From: JAXLVB01 sp044228045 | GTDB taxonomy: Bacteria; Bacteroidota; Bacteroidia; Cytophagales; Spirosomataceae | DNA length: 9,266 nucleotides | NCBI GenBank assembly: GCA_044228045.1 | Contig: JBGAVQ010000234.1 | Coordinates: forward strand, 1-9,266 | Direction of reading: 5' to 3' | In this document: positions 1 to 6,576 of the stretch, one piece after another | How the letters are laid out: each line of letters starts with the position of its first letter | Numbering within the stretch: position 1 is the stretch's first letter | Translations under genes and position numbers: made by a program | The notes under the pieces: model-generated | The model's database searches: none | Told to the model about the DNA's origin: nothing | Seen by the model: the letters and a program-made list of their open reading frames with translations, nothing else

Positions 1-213
1 TAATTTTGAATTTCGGATTTCGGACGGGTGCCCGTTTTTGATTAGCGTGTTATTAGTTATTTGTGAATCTTCATTCGTAAATCGTAAATCGTTATTGGTA
101 AATTCTTGGGTAATAGCATTTGGAAGTATGCAAGCCGTAGATACTGAAACGGCTGCATCCACTTTAACAACAATGGTGAATAGCAAAAAATAAAGCGTAA
201 GGATTGATTTCAT
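1..213 (-). CDS. Partial secreted hypothetical protein, N-terminus only (runs off left edge)
   Basis: An ATG on the minus strand at 213-211 opens a frame that stays open for 71 codons to the window edge. The first residues read MKSILTLYFLLFTIVVKVDA, a short basic start followed by a hydrophobic stretch and a small-residue end, as in a Sec signal peptide, so the product is probably exported. After the leader the sequence is rich in Asn, Thr and Asp/Glu (ITQEFTNNDLRFTNEDSQIT) and low in complexity. It derives from DNA with near-repeats of 'cgtaaat', so the apparent tail may be intergenic repeat read through rather than folded protein. A TATATTTG promoter-like box lies 34 bp upstream. I cannot name a family. 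The remaining risk is that this is a leader-containing pseudogene or a chance frame. Confidence 0.5.
   Translation of the reverse strand, partial: MKSILTLYFLLFTIVVKVDAAVSVSTACILPNAITQEFTNNDLRFTNEDSQITNNTLIKNGHPSEIRNSKL
56..106. repeat. Short AT-rich degenerate tandem repeat
   Basis: The stretch contains repeated units of the form 'cgtaaat' / 'cgttattggtaaat' (e.g. tcgtaaatcgtaaatcg). Such low-complexity units are often seen between genes in Cytophagales. Here they fall inside the open frame of the left-edge gene, which makes the tail of that predicted protein less trustworthy. Confidence 0.4.
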
Positions 214-246
214 AAGACTCTAATCAGGAATTAGATTTTAGAAGTA

Positions 247-254
247 CAAATATA
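247..254 (-). promoter_or_regulatory. Putative Bacteroidota -7 box for the left-edge gene
   Basis: Read on the minus strand this is TATATTTG, matching the Bacteroidota -7 consensus TAnnTTTG, 34 bp before the ATG at 213. No clear TTTG -33 box is visible at the usual spacing, so this is a half-match only. Confidence 0.4.
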
Positions 255-277
255 GTGAGGTATCACTCTGTTTTGGA

Positions 278-285
278 TACATTTG
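278..285 (+). promoter_or_regulatory. Putative Bacteroidota -7 box for the yjdM-like gene
   Basis: TACATTTG matches TAnnTTTG and lies 62 bp before the ATG at 348, on the opposite strand to and only 23 bp from the box of the divergent left-edge gene. No good -33 element is seen at 19-21 bp spacing. Confidence 0.35.
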
Positions 286-347
286 CAGCATAGGTTTAGG
301 TCAAATCTAAAAAGACCCATACTTAGTCAACCATAAACAAAATAGAA

Positions 348-692
348 ATGTCAGAATTTCCGCCCTGTCCCAAATGTAATTGTGAATATACTTATCCGAA
401 TGATGGTTTGTTGATTTGTCCTGAGTGTTTTTACGAATGGAATCCCGAAGATGAAGAAACCGAAGATGCTGACACCAAAGTAATAGATGCCAATGGCAAC
501 GAGCTAAAAAACGGTGATACAGTGGTTGTGATTAAAGATTTACCCGTAAAAGGAGCTCCAAAGTCCATTAAATCGGGTACAAAAGTAAAGAACATCCGCC
601 TTACCAACGGCAATGACGGACACAATATTGACTGCAAAATTGATGGGTTTGGTGCGATGGGCTTAAAATCGGAATTTGTGAGGAAGGCGTGA
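348..692 (+). CDS. yjdM: YjdM/PhnA-family zinc-ribbon protein
   Basis: A 114-aa protein of the usual length for the family once called PhnA (now YjdM in E. coli). The N-terminus is a four-Cys zinc ribbon: Cys7 and Cys10 in PPCPKC, then Cys24 and Cys27 in ICPECFYEW. An acidic linker (EDEETEDADTK, about 34-44) leads to the conserved C-terminal half with VIDANGNELKNGDTVVVIKD (about 45-64), which folds as a small beta barrel in this family. The name PhnA is historical: this family is distinct from phosphonoacetate hydrolase PhnA and its cellular role is not established. It stands alone, divergent from the left-edge gene, with no phosphonate genes nearby, so a phosphonate role is not supported by context. 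The start is chosen because MSEFPPCPKC is the typical family opening. Confidence 0.93.
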   Translation: MSEFPPCPKCNCEYTYPNDGLLICPECFYEWNPEDEETEDADTKVIDANGNELKNGDTVVVIKDLPVKGAPKSIKSGTKVKNIRLTNGNDGHNIDCKIDGFGAMGLKSEFVRKA

Positions 693-1003
693 TTTTGCCA
701 CTAATGTTCATGTATTAGCTTTGCTCAAACTTCGTTTTTGTAGCAAAAACTATAAAGCAATGGTTTGTAAAGGGTTTAAAAACAGAAAACTTTGGAGCTA
801 TTATACCCAATCCCTCAGGAGTAGGATATTAGCCAGGTTGCCTAAAATAGGTCAATTGCAATCGCAACGGCAAACCACCCGTAATCCAAAAGGATTGATA
901 TAAATCTGTCGTTGCATATTTACATCAAGCAAAGTTATTGAGACCCAAATACTTTGTGAAGCCCCATGAGTAGGCTATCATCCAAATTATAGATTCTCCT
1001 AAA

Positions 1004-1019
1004 TACGCAAATCTGCGTA
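1004..1019. repeat. Small perfect dyad (6-bp arms, 4-bp loop)
   Basis: The arms TACGCA and TGCGTA are separated by AATC, about 46 bp upstream of the putative promoter box of the cytochrome operon. It could be an operator or merely a chance hairpin; there is no further evidence. Confidence 0.25.
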
Positions 1020-1064
1020 GTGTAATTACAAAAATTTACGGATGTGCTGAGGCTATTGAACAGG

Positions 1065-1072
1065 TAACTTTG
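1065..1072 (+). promoter_or_regulatory. Putative Bacteroidota -7 box for the cytochrome operon
   Basis: TAACTTTG fits TAnnTTTG and ends 25 bp before the ATG at 1098, a plausible leader length. A -33 TTTG is not obvious at the expected distance. Confidence 0.4.
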
Positions 1073-1097
1073 TCTTGTTCAAAACCCAAATGCCTCC

Positions 1098-2078
1098 ATG
1101 AAACGCAATATACTCTACCTCTTTACGCTGATAGCAATAGGGCTGATGGTAGCAGGTTGCAAAAGTTACCAAACTCGCATCGGACAGCCCAAAGATTTAT
1201 CCATTAGCATCACGCCTGGGCGCATCGAAAGAGGAAAGTACTTGGCAAACCACGTAGCCGTATGCATGGATTGCCACTCGCAGCGAGATTATACACTTTT
1301 TGCAGGGCCTATCATAACAGGAAGTTTGGGTGCAGGCGGGCAGGTTTTTGATCATAAAATGGGGCTTCCAGGGGTCTTTTATGGCAAAAATCTTACGCCT
1401 GCGGCGCTTAGTAGCTGGACAGACGGCGAGTTGTATCGTGCCATCACCACAGGGATTTCTAAAGATGGTTCGGCATTATTACCCCTCATGCCCTACCAAA
1501 ACTACGGCCAGATGGACAGCGAAGACATCAAATCTATCATTGCTTATTTGCGCACCTTGCCCTCCGTTGAAAACGTAGTTCCTGCCTCAAAACCCGATTT
1601 TTGGGTAAAGCCCATCATTAAGCAAATGACCAAAGCAGCCAAGCACCAAGCCAAGCCCGCCTTGAAAGATACGCTTGCTTATGGAAAATATTTGGTGGCG
1701 TTTGCAGGCTGTACCGACTGCCACACCCGACGACGTATGGGCATCCCCGTAAAGAGCAAGGAATTGGCGGGAGGCATGGCTTTTCCCTTGCCGAGTGGAA
1801 CAGTAAAATCAGCAAACCTCACACCCGACCAAGCAACAGGCATTGGTGCACGGACAAAAGAAGCCTTCATTGCTCGTTTCAAAGCCTTTGACAGTAAAAC
1901 ATTTACCGCTTTTGAAGTAAAAAATGGGTTTAACACCCCCATGCCGTGGACGTTTTACAGCGGCATGAACGAAGAAGATTTAGGGGCAATTTACACGTAT
2001 TTACAGTCGATCAAACCCATTAAAAACCAAGTCGTTACGTTCAAATCAAATACACGGTATTTGGTGCAAGGCAACTAA
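1098..2078 (+). CDS. Diheme cytochrome c lipoprotein
   Basis: A 326-aa exported electron-transfer protein. The N-terminus MKRNILYLFTLIAIGLMVAGC is a lipoprotein signal peptide with lipobox VAGC, so Cys21 is the probable lipidation site and the protein should be membrane-anchored outside the cytoplasm. There are two c-type heme sites: CMDCH at 56-60 and CTDCH at 205-209, each in a cytochrome c domain (about 42-155 and 192-306). The helices GKYLANHVAVC and GKYLVAFAGC before the two sites are near-copies, pointing to internal duplication. Candidate axial Met ligands are Met131 (LPLMPYQ) and Met282 (TPMPWTFY). The layout resembles cytochrome subunits of membrane-bound dehydrogenases (gluconate or alcohol type), but no dehydrogenase subunit lies next to it, so the electron donor is unknown. 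It is the first gene of a five-gene plus-strand run. Confidence 0.92.
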   Translation: MKRNILYLFTLIAIGLMVAGCKSYQTRIGQPKDLSISITPGRIERGKYLANHVAVCMDCHSQRDYTLFAGPIITGSLGAGGQVFDHKMGLPGVFYGKNLTPAALSSWTDGELYRAITTGISKDGSALLPLMPYQNYGQMDSEDIKSIIAYLRTLPSVENVVPASKPDFWVKPIIKQMTKAAKHQAKPALKDTLAYGKYLVAFAGCTDCHTRRRMGIPVKSKELAGGMAFPLPSGTVKSANLTPDQATGIGARTKEAFIARFKAFDSKTFTAFEVKNGFNTPMPWTFYSGMNEEDLGAIYTYLQSIKPIKNQVVTFKSNTRYLVQGN

Positions 2079-2119
2079 TTTGTTATGCCTTACAACCCAC
2101 TTACAAAATATCCAGAACT

Positions 2120-2530
2120 ATGAAAAATCGCATCGGCAAAGAACTATTTTATTTGGCCTTGCTATTCTGGTGCTGCCAGCATGATATTGATATAGCCTCG
2201 CAGGTATCAGGGAGCTACAAGGTTTCTGAGCTTGAAGTATTGAATGAAAAAATTGACACTTCGCACGACCTCATAGGCATAGTGACCCTGACCAAAACCG
2301 ATGCTTCGCACGTCATATTGGGCATAGACATTCGACATGCAACTGATAACCCTACACCCGTAGAAGCACTTTGCACCCTCCTACCTACCCAAAACCAAAT
2401 ACAGTTGGTAGAGACCAAAACTAATGCTGTATTGGGTTATTATACAACCGATGAAATTCAACTTCATTCGTCCGATTCGAAGGGAAGTAAAACAGATATT
2501 ATTGCCAAAAGACAACCATTTTACCTCTAA
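2120..2530 (+). CDS. Small putative lipoprotein, unknown function
   Basis: A 136-aa protein I do not recognise. The N-terminus has basic residues (K2, R4, K7), a hydrophobic run FYLALLFW (10-17), then Cys18-Cys19 followed by QHD. This fits a Bacteroidota lipoprotein leader, with Cys18 or Cys19 as the lipidation site, although the lipobox is not canonical. The mature part looks like a small beta-rich domain: GSYKVSELEVLNE near 31-43, then alternating polar/hydrophobic strands such as IGIVTLTKT and NQIQLVET, similar in style to lipocalin-like META/DUF lipoproteins, but I cannot assign a family. It begins 41 bp after the cytochrome stop and ends 8 bp before the cupin start, so it is probably co-transcribed with both. 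Confidence 0.72.
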   Translation: MKNRIGKELFYLALLFWCCQHDIDIASQVSGSYKVSELEVLNEKIDTSHDLIGIVTLTKTDASHVILGIDIRHATDNPTPVEALCTLLPTQNQIQLVETKTNAVLGYYTTDEIQLHSSDSKGSKTDIIAKRQPFYL

Positions 2531-2538
2531 TCATCATC

Positions 2539-3027
2539 ATGGAAACGCAAAATCCTATCGTTTTAGCAGCTGGCGAAGGCGAGAAACTGGCCGCCGCTGG
2601 CGTCGAAATCACTTTCAAAGCCCGTAAATCACAAACTAATGGTTGGTGGTCGTGTCTCGAATATGCAGGCCCGCCCCAGTTTCAAGGCCCACCTCCGCAT
2701 TACCACAAACAAATGGAAGAGGTTTTTTATGTATTAGAAGGCAGCCTTACCTTTTTTTTAGAGGGTCAAACGTATGTATGCGATGCAGGTAGTTTTGTAA
2801 ACATTCCGCCCAATCACGTCCATACATTCAGCAATCCCAATGATACCCCTGCTCGTTTTTTGCTTTGGTTTTCGCCTGGGGGCTTTGAAAGCTATTTTGA
2901 AGAGGCTGGACACCTGATACAGACCGAAGGATACCCTCCCAAAGACATCGGTAAGTTTATCCAACTCATGGAAAAGTATGATACTTTCTCACCCAACCAA
3001 TCGCCAAATAAAAATTCAAACGCATGA
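2539..3027 (+). CDS. Cupin-domain protein
   Basis: A 162-aa single-domain cupin. Motif 1 is clear: Gly50, then HYH with His54 and His56, Glu61 and Gly68 (the G-x-HxH-x4-E-x6-G pattern), followed by the second motif with DAGSFVNIPPNHVHTFSNP (about 82-100), where His95 is the fourth metal ligand. All four usual metal ligands are present, so metal binding (Mn, Fe, Zn or Ni are all known in the fold) and an enzymatic or small-molecule-binding role are possible. Substrate cannot be read from sequence; relatives are often annotated as quercetin 2,3-dioxygenase-like, without proof. No signal peptide is seen, so it is cytoplasmic. The last bases overlap the next gene as ATGA (3024-3027), suggesting translational coupling to the membrane protein. 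Confidence 0.9.
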   Translation: METQNPIVLAAGEGEKLAAAGVEITFKARKSQTNGWWSCLEYAGPPQFQGPPPHYHKQMEEVFYVLEGSLTFFLEGQTYVCDAGSFVNIPPNHVHTFSNPNDTPARFLLWFSPGGFESYFEEAGHLIQTEGYPPKDIGKFIQLMEKYDTFSPNQSPNKNSNA

Positions 3028-3695
3028 AATCTGTAACCGCACAAATAAGTTCACTTACCATTCTATCAGGTGTCGTCGCCTTCATTAGTTACCTACTGGT
3101 AGCGATGTCTGTCAACTATAATTTTGAGGTTTTCAACGACCCAACGTTACTCCTTACCCTACCCGAGGTCAATGTTTCGATGTTACGTTGGAGCATGATT
3201 ACCGACGTTTTGGGCTATTATTTGTTGCTTGTACCTGCGCTGTTTTTTCTACAAGATTGGATGCAGGCCAAGACCGCTTGGAGCAAACCGCTCACCTTTT
3301 GTGGTATTGCCTACGTACTAATAGGTAGTATGGGAGCTTCTGTTTTGACAGTAGTCTGGCCGTTGCTTATTGCCCAGTATCCAACAGCCTCACTTCCACA
3401 ACAGGCCACTATCACTTTGCTTTTTGACACCACTTCCGAACTCGTCTATGGTGGACTTTGGAATTTACTGGCCATGTTAGTAGGCGGTATCTGGTGGACT
3501 GGCGTAGGTTTACAGTTGTGGCATATACACAAAGCATTAGCTATTACAACCCTTGTAGTAGGCGGCTGTGCCCTTGCCGATACATTGGGTGGCATGTTAC
3601 AATTGGCAGTTCTTGCCGAAGTCGGTTTAAACATTTATCTTGTTCTTGCACCACTTTGGGCTATTTGGTTAGGATTGGCATTACGAAAAATTTAA
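3024..3695 (+). CDS. Six-helix integral membrane protein (DUF4386-like)
   Basis: A 223-aa, very hydrophobic protein with about six predicted transmembrane helices: roughly residues 10-30, 58-78, 90-113, 142-166, 169-189 and 195-219. The loop after helix 1 (31-55) and the one between helices 3 and 4 (116-138) are the longest soluble parts. The general pattern (about 220 aa, no charged catalytic motif) resembles the DUF4386 group of uncharacterised bacterial membrane proteins; I assign this by pattern only. The ATG overlaps the cupin stop by 4 bp, so the two are likely translated together and may work together. Heme ligation is possible in principle, since His167 and His169 (LWHIHK) lie at a helix end beside a cytochrome gene cluster, but this is speculation. 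Confidence 0.8.
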   Translation: MKSVTAQISSLTILSGVVAFISYLLVAMSVNYNFEVFNDPTLLLTLPEVNVSMLRWSMITDVLGYYLLLVPALFFLQDWMQAKTAWSKPLTFCGIAYVLIGSMGASVLTVVWPLLIAQYPTASLPQQATITLLFDTTSELVYGGLWNLLAMLVGGIWWTGVGLQLWHIHKALAITTLVVGGCALADTLGGMLQLAVLAEVGLNIYLVLAPLWAIWLGLALRKI

Positions 3696-3710
3696 CTAAA
3701 AACTTCCATC

Positions 3711-4052
3711 ATGCCCCACGTGACCCTCTATCAAGAAAAAGTCGCTCGACTCAAAAGCATCGTCACCGCTACGATTGACGACAGCGGGCAGCTCTTGGTC
3801 GAAGGCTACGATAATGGTGAGCTGGTAGAAAGAACGTGGGGCGAGAGTGGCTATGAATACGGCATGAAATTAGCCAGTCAATCTGTTGAAAAACTAAAAG
3901 CTGTGTTTGATGTAAGAGAGAATGAAGCATTATTATCAGAAATCCAGCGATGTTTTGGCGGGGCGTTGGCCTTTTCTACTTTCAAGTCATTTCTTGACCA
4001 TTATGGCATTGAGTATGACTACTTTTCGTGGAATTATAGTAAACTGAATTAG
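3711..4052 (+). CDS. Hypothetical protein, 113 aa
   Basis: I do not recognise this protein. It is soluble and acidic, with no signal peptide or membrane segment. The N-terminal half reads as strands (IVTATIDDSGQLLVEGYDNG, 17-36), and the C-terminal half as helices (residues about 58-103, with SVEKLKAVFDVRENEALLSE at 58-77). It starts 15 bp after the membrane protein stop and is the last gene of the plus-strand run. About 40 bp after its stop the first insertion-sequence remnant begins, so the operon may once have continued further. Codon use and composition look like the preceding genes. Confidence 0.78.
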   Translation: MPHVTLYQEKVARLKSIVTATIDDSGQLLVEGYDNGELVERTWGESGYEYGMKLASQSVEKLKAVFDVRENEALLSEIQRCFGGALAFSTFKSFLDHYGIEYDYFSWNYSKLN

Positions 4053-4091
4053 GTTTGCAAGAAAAAGCCTACTGTTACGTTTAAAATCATT

Positions 4092-4523
4092 ATGGAACTA
4101 ATCTTGGAAGAATCACAAATAGCCTTGTTGCAAGAATTGTAACGTAATACCTCTGATAGGTTGACTTATCAGAAGTTAACTACTTTGTTGATGCTTGACA
4201 AGAAATACCCAATTAGCGAGATTGCTTTTATTTTGGGAGTAGATGAGAGTATGATTTATCGGCATTATCATCAGTACAATTCAAGTAAAAATTTCGATAG
4301 CTATTTAGAGACTCATTACAAGCCTTGCGTAGGGAAATTAACAGATGAGCAAAACGGGCTGGTAAAGGAATAAGTAAACGCTAATATTTGTCATAGTTCA
4401 CTGGATGTATTAGTCTACATCAAGAATAGTTTTCAAGTGGAATATACACCAGACGGCGTAATTGCTTTGTTACATCGTTTAGGACGGTTCGATTTCTATG
4501 ATTTAAACAAGCGATGCCATATA
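4092..4523 (+). pseudogene. IS630-A transposase, N-terminal remnant
   Basis: An ATG at 4092 opens a frame that is clearly IS630/Tc1-type: an N-terminal helix-turn-helix (YPISEIAFILGVDESMIYRH), then the linker typical of the family with GKLTDEQ, and DGVIALLHRLG. Two in-frame TAA stops (4140-4142 and 4371-4373) break it. The coding signal continues in the same frame through both stops up to NKRCHI at 4523, where the end of an IS4-type element interrupts it. Its C-terminal half is found on the opposite strand at 6558-6118. Joining base 4523 directly to 6558 (minus) keeps the frame (CHI-TYAWIEKG). About 40 residues between LHRLG and the catalytic region appear to be missing. It is non-functional. 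Confidence 0.8.
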
Positions 4524-4539
4524 ACAATATGTTCGCCAA
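4524..4539 (+). repeat. 16-bp terminal repeat of the IS4-type element, left end
   Basis: ACAATATGTTCGCCAA. It is identical to 6559-6574 on the same strand. In an intact element these would be inverted; here they are direct because the right half has been flipped. No clear target-site duplication is seen beside either copy. Confidence 0.75.
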
Positions 4540-4611
4540 GAAAGGCTGATAAAAAAATGAAAGCACTTCTACGAGTGTTATAAGGTTTCCCGACCTAAAC
4601 AACTTGTAAAA

Positions 4612-4788
4612 GTGCAAACAATTACCAAACTATTAGACGTAGTATCTGGACAATTCAGTACTACAAATTTACAACATTTTGTTATCATTATTGACAGCAT
4701 TTTGGGGCTTTCAAATTCGGTTACTACTTTATCAGTAGGCCGATATAGTTCTTTGGTACTGTCTTTTACTCCAAACAAAATGATATAA
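4612..4788 (+). pseudogene. IS4-superfamily transposase, N-terminal remnant
   Basis: A plus frame from a GTG at 4612 reads VQTITKLLDVVSGQ, then LQHFVIIIDSILGLSNSVTT and LSVGRYSS, which resembles the helical N-terminal domain of IS4-type transposases (the part before the first catalytic Asp). Just after GRYSS the reading seems to slip: the +2 frame gives GTVFYSKQND, which fits the usual continuation (…YRT..RFY…), so a small indel is likely around 4750-4762. The sequence then ends abruptly at about 4790, where IS110 sequence starts. It lies 72 bp inside the 16-bp terminal repeat at 4524-4539. The start codon is uncertain. The C-terminal partner is at 7438-6577 on the minus strand; about 80 middle residues, including the first catalytic Asp, are absent. 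Confidence 0.6.
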
Positions 4789-4793
4789 TTTTT

Positions 4794-5907
4794 TCAAGAT
4801 TCGATTAATTCTAATACATTTGCTTCTTCAAGCACAACCTGTATAGGTTGATGCAGTGTAGCTTCCTTATGGGGGGCTACCTTTTTTTCTACTACTGATT
4901 GAAAATTTGGATTATATTTTTCATTCTTTTTCCATAAACTATAGACGATTGTGAGTAGTTTTCGTTGGACGGCGGTATAGCCCTTCATCTTAATTTTGGT
5001 ACGCTCAAAGACCCGATTATATAGACCTGAAAAAGGTTTTTGTTCATACTTGACAACCTGTAAAGCCGCCATATGCAAAGCCCTCCTGATGCGGTTGTTA
5101 CCCCTTTTGCTAATGCGTGTTTTGCCCGTTCGCTTACCCTTTGGTTCTGCACAACATCATACCCTGCATAGCTTACAAGTTGGCGTTGATTTTCAAACAT
5201 TTCAAACTCATTGGTCTCACTGATCAGATTAGCCACAGTAAGTAATCCTACGCCTTTTATAGCACAAACCTGTGCTACTTTTCGCTCCCATTCAGGGTTT
5301 GATTCAATACTTTGCTCAATCAATAAATAGCAATCATCTACCTGTTTTTTGACCTCTTTGATGAGCTTTTCCAAGTGTTTTTTTACCTCTTTAGATACAA
5401 ACATACTCAATTCAGTTGCTAATAATTGATTTCGTAACTGAGACCTAAGTTCCTGTAAATAAATGTTTTGTCGAGTTAGTTGGCGCAATTTATACATAGC
5501 TTCACCAATGGGTTTCCATGCTGGCAAATGCTGCTGGCAAACCATAGTGGCAAGTGCTTGTGCATCTACGCTATCTGTCTTGGTTTTAATGCCCAATGCT
5601 TTGATATAATATTTAGCCTTCTGAGGCAATATCACAGTCAAATAACACCTTTTTGACTTAAAAATAGACCTAATTGTTCATAATAAATGCCCGTTGCCTC
5701 CATCAAATAGTGAACAGGCAACACCTCTTTTTCATGATTACAAACCCATTTATAAAAGTCTTCAAAGCCTTTTAAGGTATTCTTAAATTTGCTCGTGGCC
5801 TTGATTTTTATTTGCTGGCTTTGGTCGATAACACTCATACATACATAAAACTCTTCTGAGCCTATATCTATACCAACACCATACTTGAGACTGGTTTGTT
5901 TTGACAT
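4794..5907 (-). pseudogene. IS110-family transposase (DEDD recombinase), two frameshifts
   Basis: The ATG at 5907-5905 starts an IS110/Transposase_9 domain: Asp14 (GVGIDIG), Glu70 (LMEATGIYYEQL) and, in the next frame segment, KTDSVDAQALA with two Asp residues complete the DEDD RuvC-like site. The C-terminal Transposase_20 domain follows (AIKGVGLLTVANLIS … QLVSYAGYD). Two single-base losses break the gene. The first, near 5638-5641, gives a stop after SQKGVI although the other frame continues TVILPQKAKYY. The second, near 5138-5140, comes after YDVVQNQ, with the other frame continuing GKRTGKTRISKRGNNRIRRA. Inserting one base at each point gives about 371 residues, normal for the family. The second lesion falls where the catalytic Ser-Gly is expected (AG[T]-GGT). 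IS110 elements encode a bridge RNA in a flank; see 5908-6120. Confidence 0.88.
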
Positions 5908-6120
5908 CTTAAAGAAAGATTTAAAGTGATTGTTTTTTTGACTTTACCATTAAACTTCCCACATTTGTCACATGATGCTTGGTCGTGAAATATCCACGCC
6001 ATTAGGTACTGTTCTATGTCTGAAAAGTGTAGTGAGTAGGGCGTAGCCAAAGAAACTATGTCAGCTATGTATAGTCGCATTTTGAAATACTTCAGGCTTT
6101 TTCTACTCACTAATGGCCTA
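5908..6120 (-). ncRNA. Possible IS110 bridge RNA region (left-end leader)
   Basis: IS110-group elements carry a structured bridge RNA in the non-coding end upstream of the recombinase, transcribed in the same direction. This 213-bp stretch occupies that place. Read on the minus strand, a 15-nt segment (6117-6103) has complements for both of its halves downstream: its 3' part pairs over 10 bp with 6039-6030 (tagtgagtag / ctactcacta), and its 5' part over 8 bp with 6005-5998 (gccattag / ctaatggc), overlapping by three bases. The two pairings enclose about 63- and 104-nt loops, large enough to hold target and donor guides. A short cysteine-containing frame crosses the region but looks accidental. 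The boundaries are guesses and no guide match has been shown. Confidence 0.35.
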
Positions 6121-6558
6121 TCGCAAAATTGCACTTTTTCTCTTAGTTTTAATTAAAGTCAAAGATATGTGTCGAAAAACATAGGAGTCAGGGGTATAAT
6201 TTGATTTGATGACCTGTTTTTTGAGAAATTTCCAGAGCCTTTCGATAGGGTTAAGATTAGGAGAATAAGGAGGTAAGAAATGCATCTTAATTCGAGAAGT
6301 TTCGAGGTATTTTTGTATTTCTTTTGAGCGATAATAACAAGCATTATCTACAAAAAGGTGAATCACTTTTTTGTCAGGGAATCGGCTCTCAATCAGCGAA
6401 AGCCAGATGATAGTACTGGCTGCGTTGATAGTATCAGCCTTGTGATGGACTATTTCGCAAGGATTAGCAGGATTGATAGCCCCATTAATATTGACTCTAA
6501 CTCGACCTGTATTAGAGGGAATTTCCTTTTCTTTCCCTTTTTCAATCCAAGCGTATGT
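6118..6558 (-). pseudogene. IS630-A transposase, C-terminal remnant
   Basis: The minus frame from 6558 reads TYAWIEKGKEKEIPSNTG, RVRVNINGAI, then KKVIHLFVDNACYYRSK and PPYSPNLNPIERLWKF, the second half of an IS630/Tc1 DDE domain. The second Asp (in FVDNACYY) and the Glu (in NPIERLW) are 34 residues apart (DD34E), the family hallmark. The first Asp is not in this piece. The frame ends with TGA/TAG-type closure at 6118; the last 30 or so residues drift from the family and may run into the IS110 leader. It is the missing half of the plus-strand remnant at 4092-4523, now on the opposite strand because of the inferred inversion. Confidence 0.82.
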
Positions 6559-6574
6559 ACAATATGTTCGCCAA
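6559..6574 (-). repeat. 16-bp terminal repeat of the IS4-type element, right end
   Basis: On the minus strand it reads TTGGCGAACATATTGT, the exact reverse complement of the left terminal repeat at 4524-4539 when both are viewed in transposase orientation. It begins 2 bp after the IS4 transposase stop codon (6579-6577), as expected for the right end of an insertion sequence. Confidence 0.75.
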
Positions 6575-6576
6575 CA

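Larger units (their letters stand above)
693..1097. other. 405-bp intergenic region with no convincing gene
   Basis: Frames here are short, begin at poor starts, and give no recognisable protein. A 60-codon plus frame from a TTG at 721 is basic and featureless and I do not call it. Two small dyads are visible: gtttttg-tag-caaaaac (734-750) and tacgca-aatc-tgcgta (1004-1019). The first could be a weak hairpin after yjdM but lacks a following T-run. The second could be a regulator site upstream of the cytochrome gene, though nothing else supports that. The right end carries the promoter-like box listed separately. Confidence 0.5.

Noticed and set aside
348..692. Phosphonate metabolism locus
   Set aside because: The family name PhnA is historical; no C-P lyase or phosphonatase gene is nearby.
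734..750. gtttttg-tag-caaaaac hairpin as a terminator for yjdM
   Set aside because: Weak A/T stem, triloop, no T-run after it, and about 40 bp past the stop; not enough to call.
721..903. Plus-strand 60-codon frame from a TTG
   Set aside because: Poor start, no ribosome-binding or promoter support, basic low-information protein; no recognisable domain.
4420..4778. Two minus-strand frames of about 65 codons
   Set aside because: They are antisense to the IS630-A and IS4 remnants, which have clear family matches on the plus strand.
4068..6102. 11-bp match agaaaaagcct (4068-4078) with its reverse complement near 6092-6102, considered as IS630-A terminal repeats
   Set aside because: Orientation is wrong for terminal repeats after undoing the inversion, and 11-bp AT-rich matches are expected by chance in a window of this size.
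5868..6134. Minus-strand frame of 88 codons with several Cys residues (CDKCGKF … LRCQNK)
   Set aside because: It overlaps the IS110 start and the structured leader, has no family resemblance beyond spaced Cys, and its end runs out of frame into the recombinase gene; most likely accidental.
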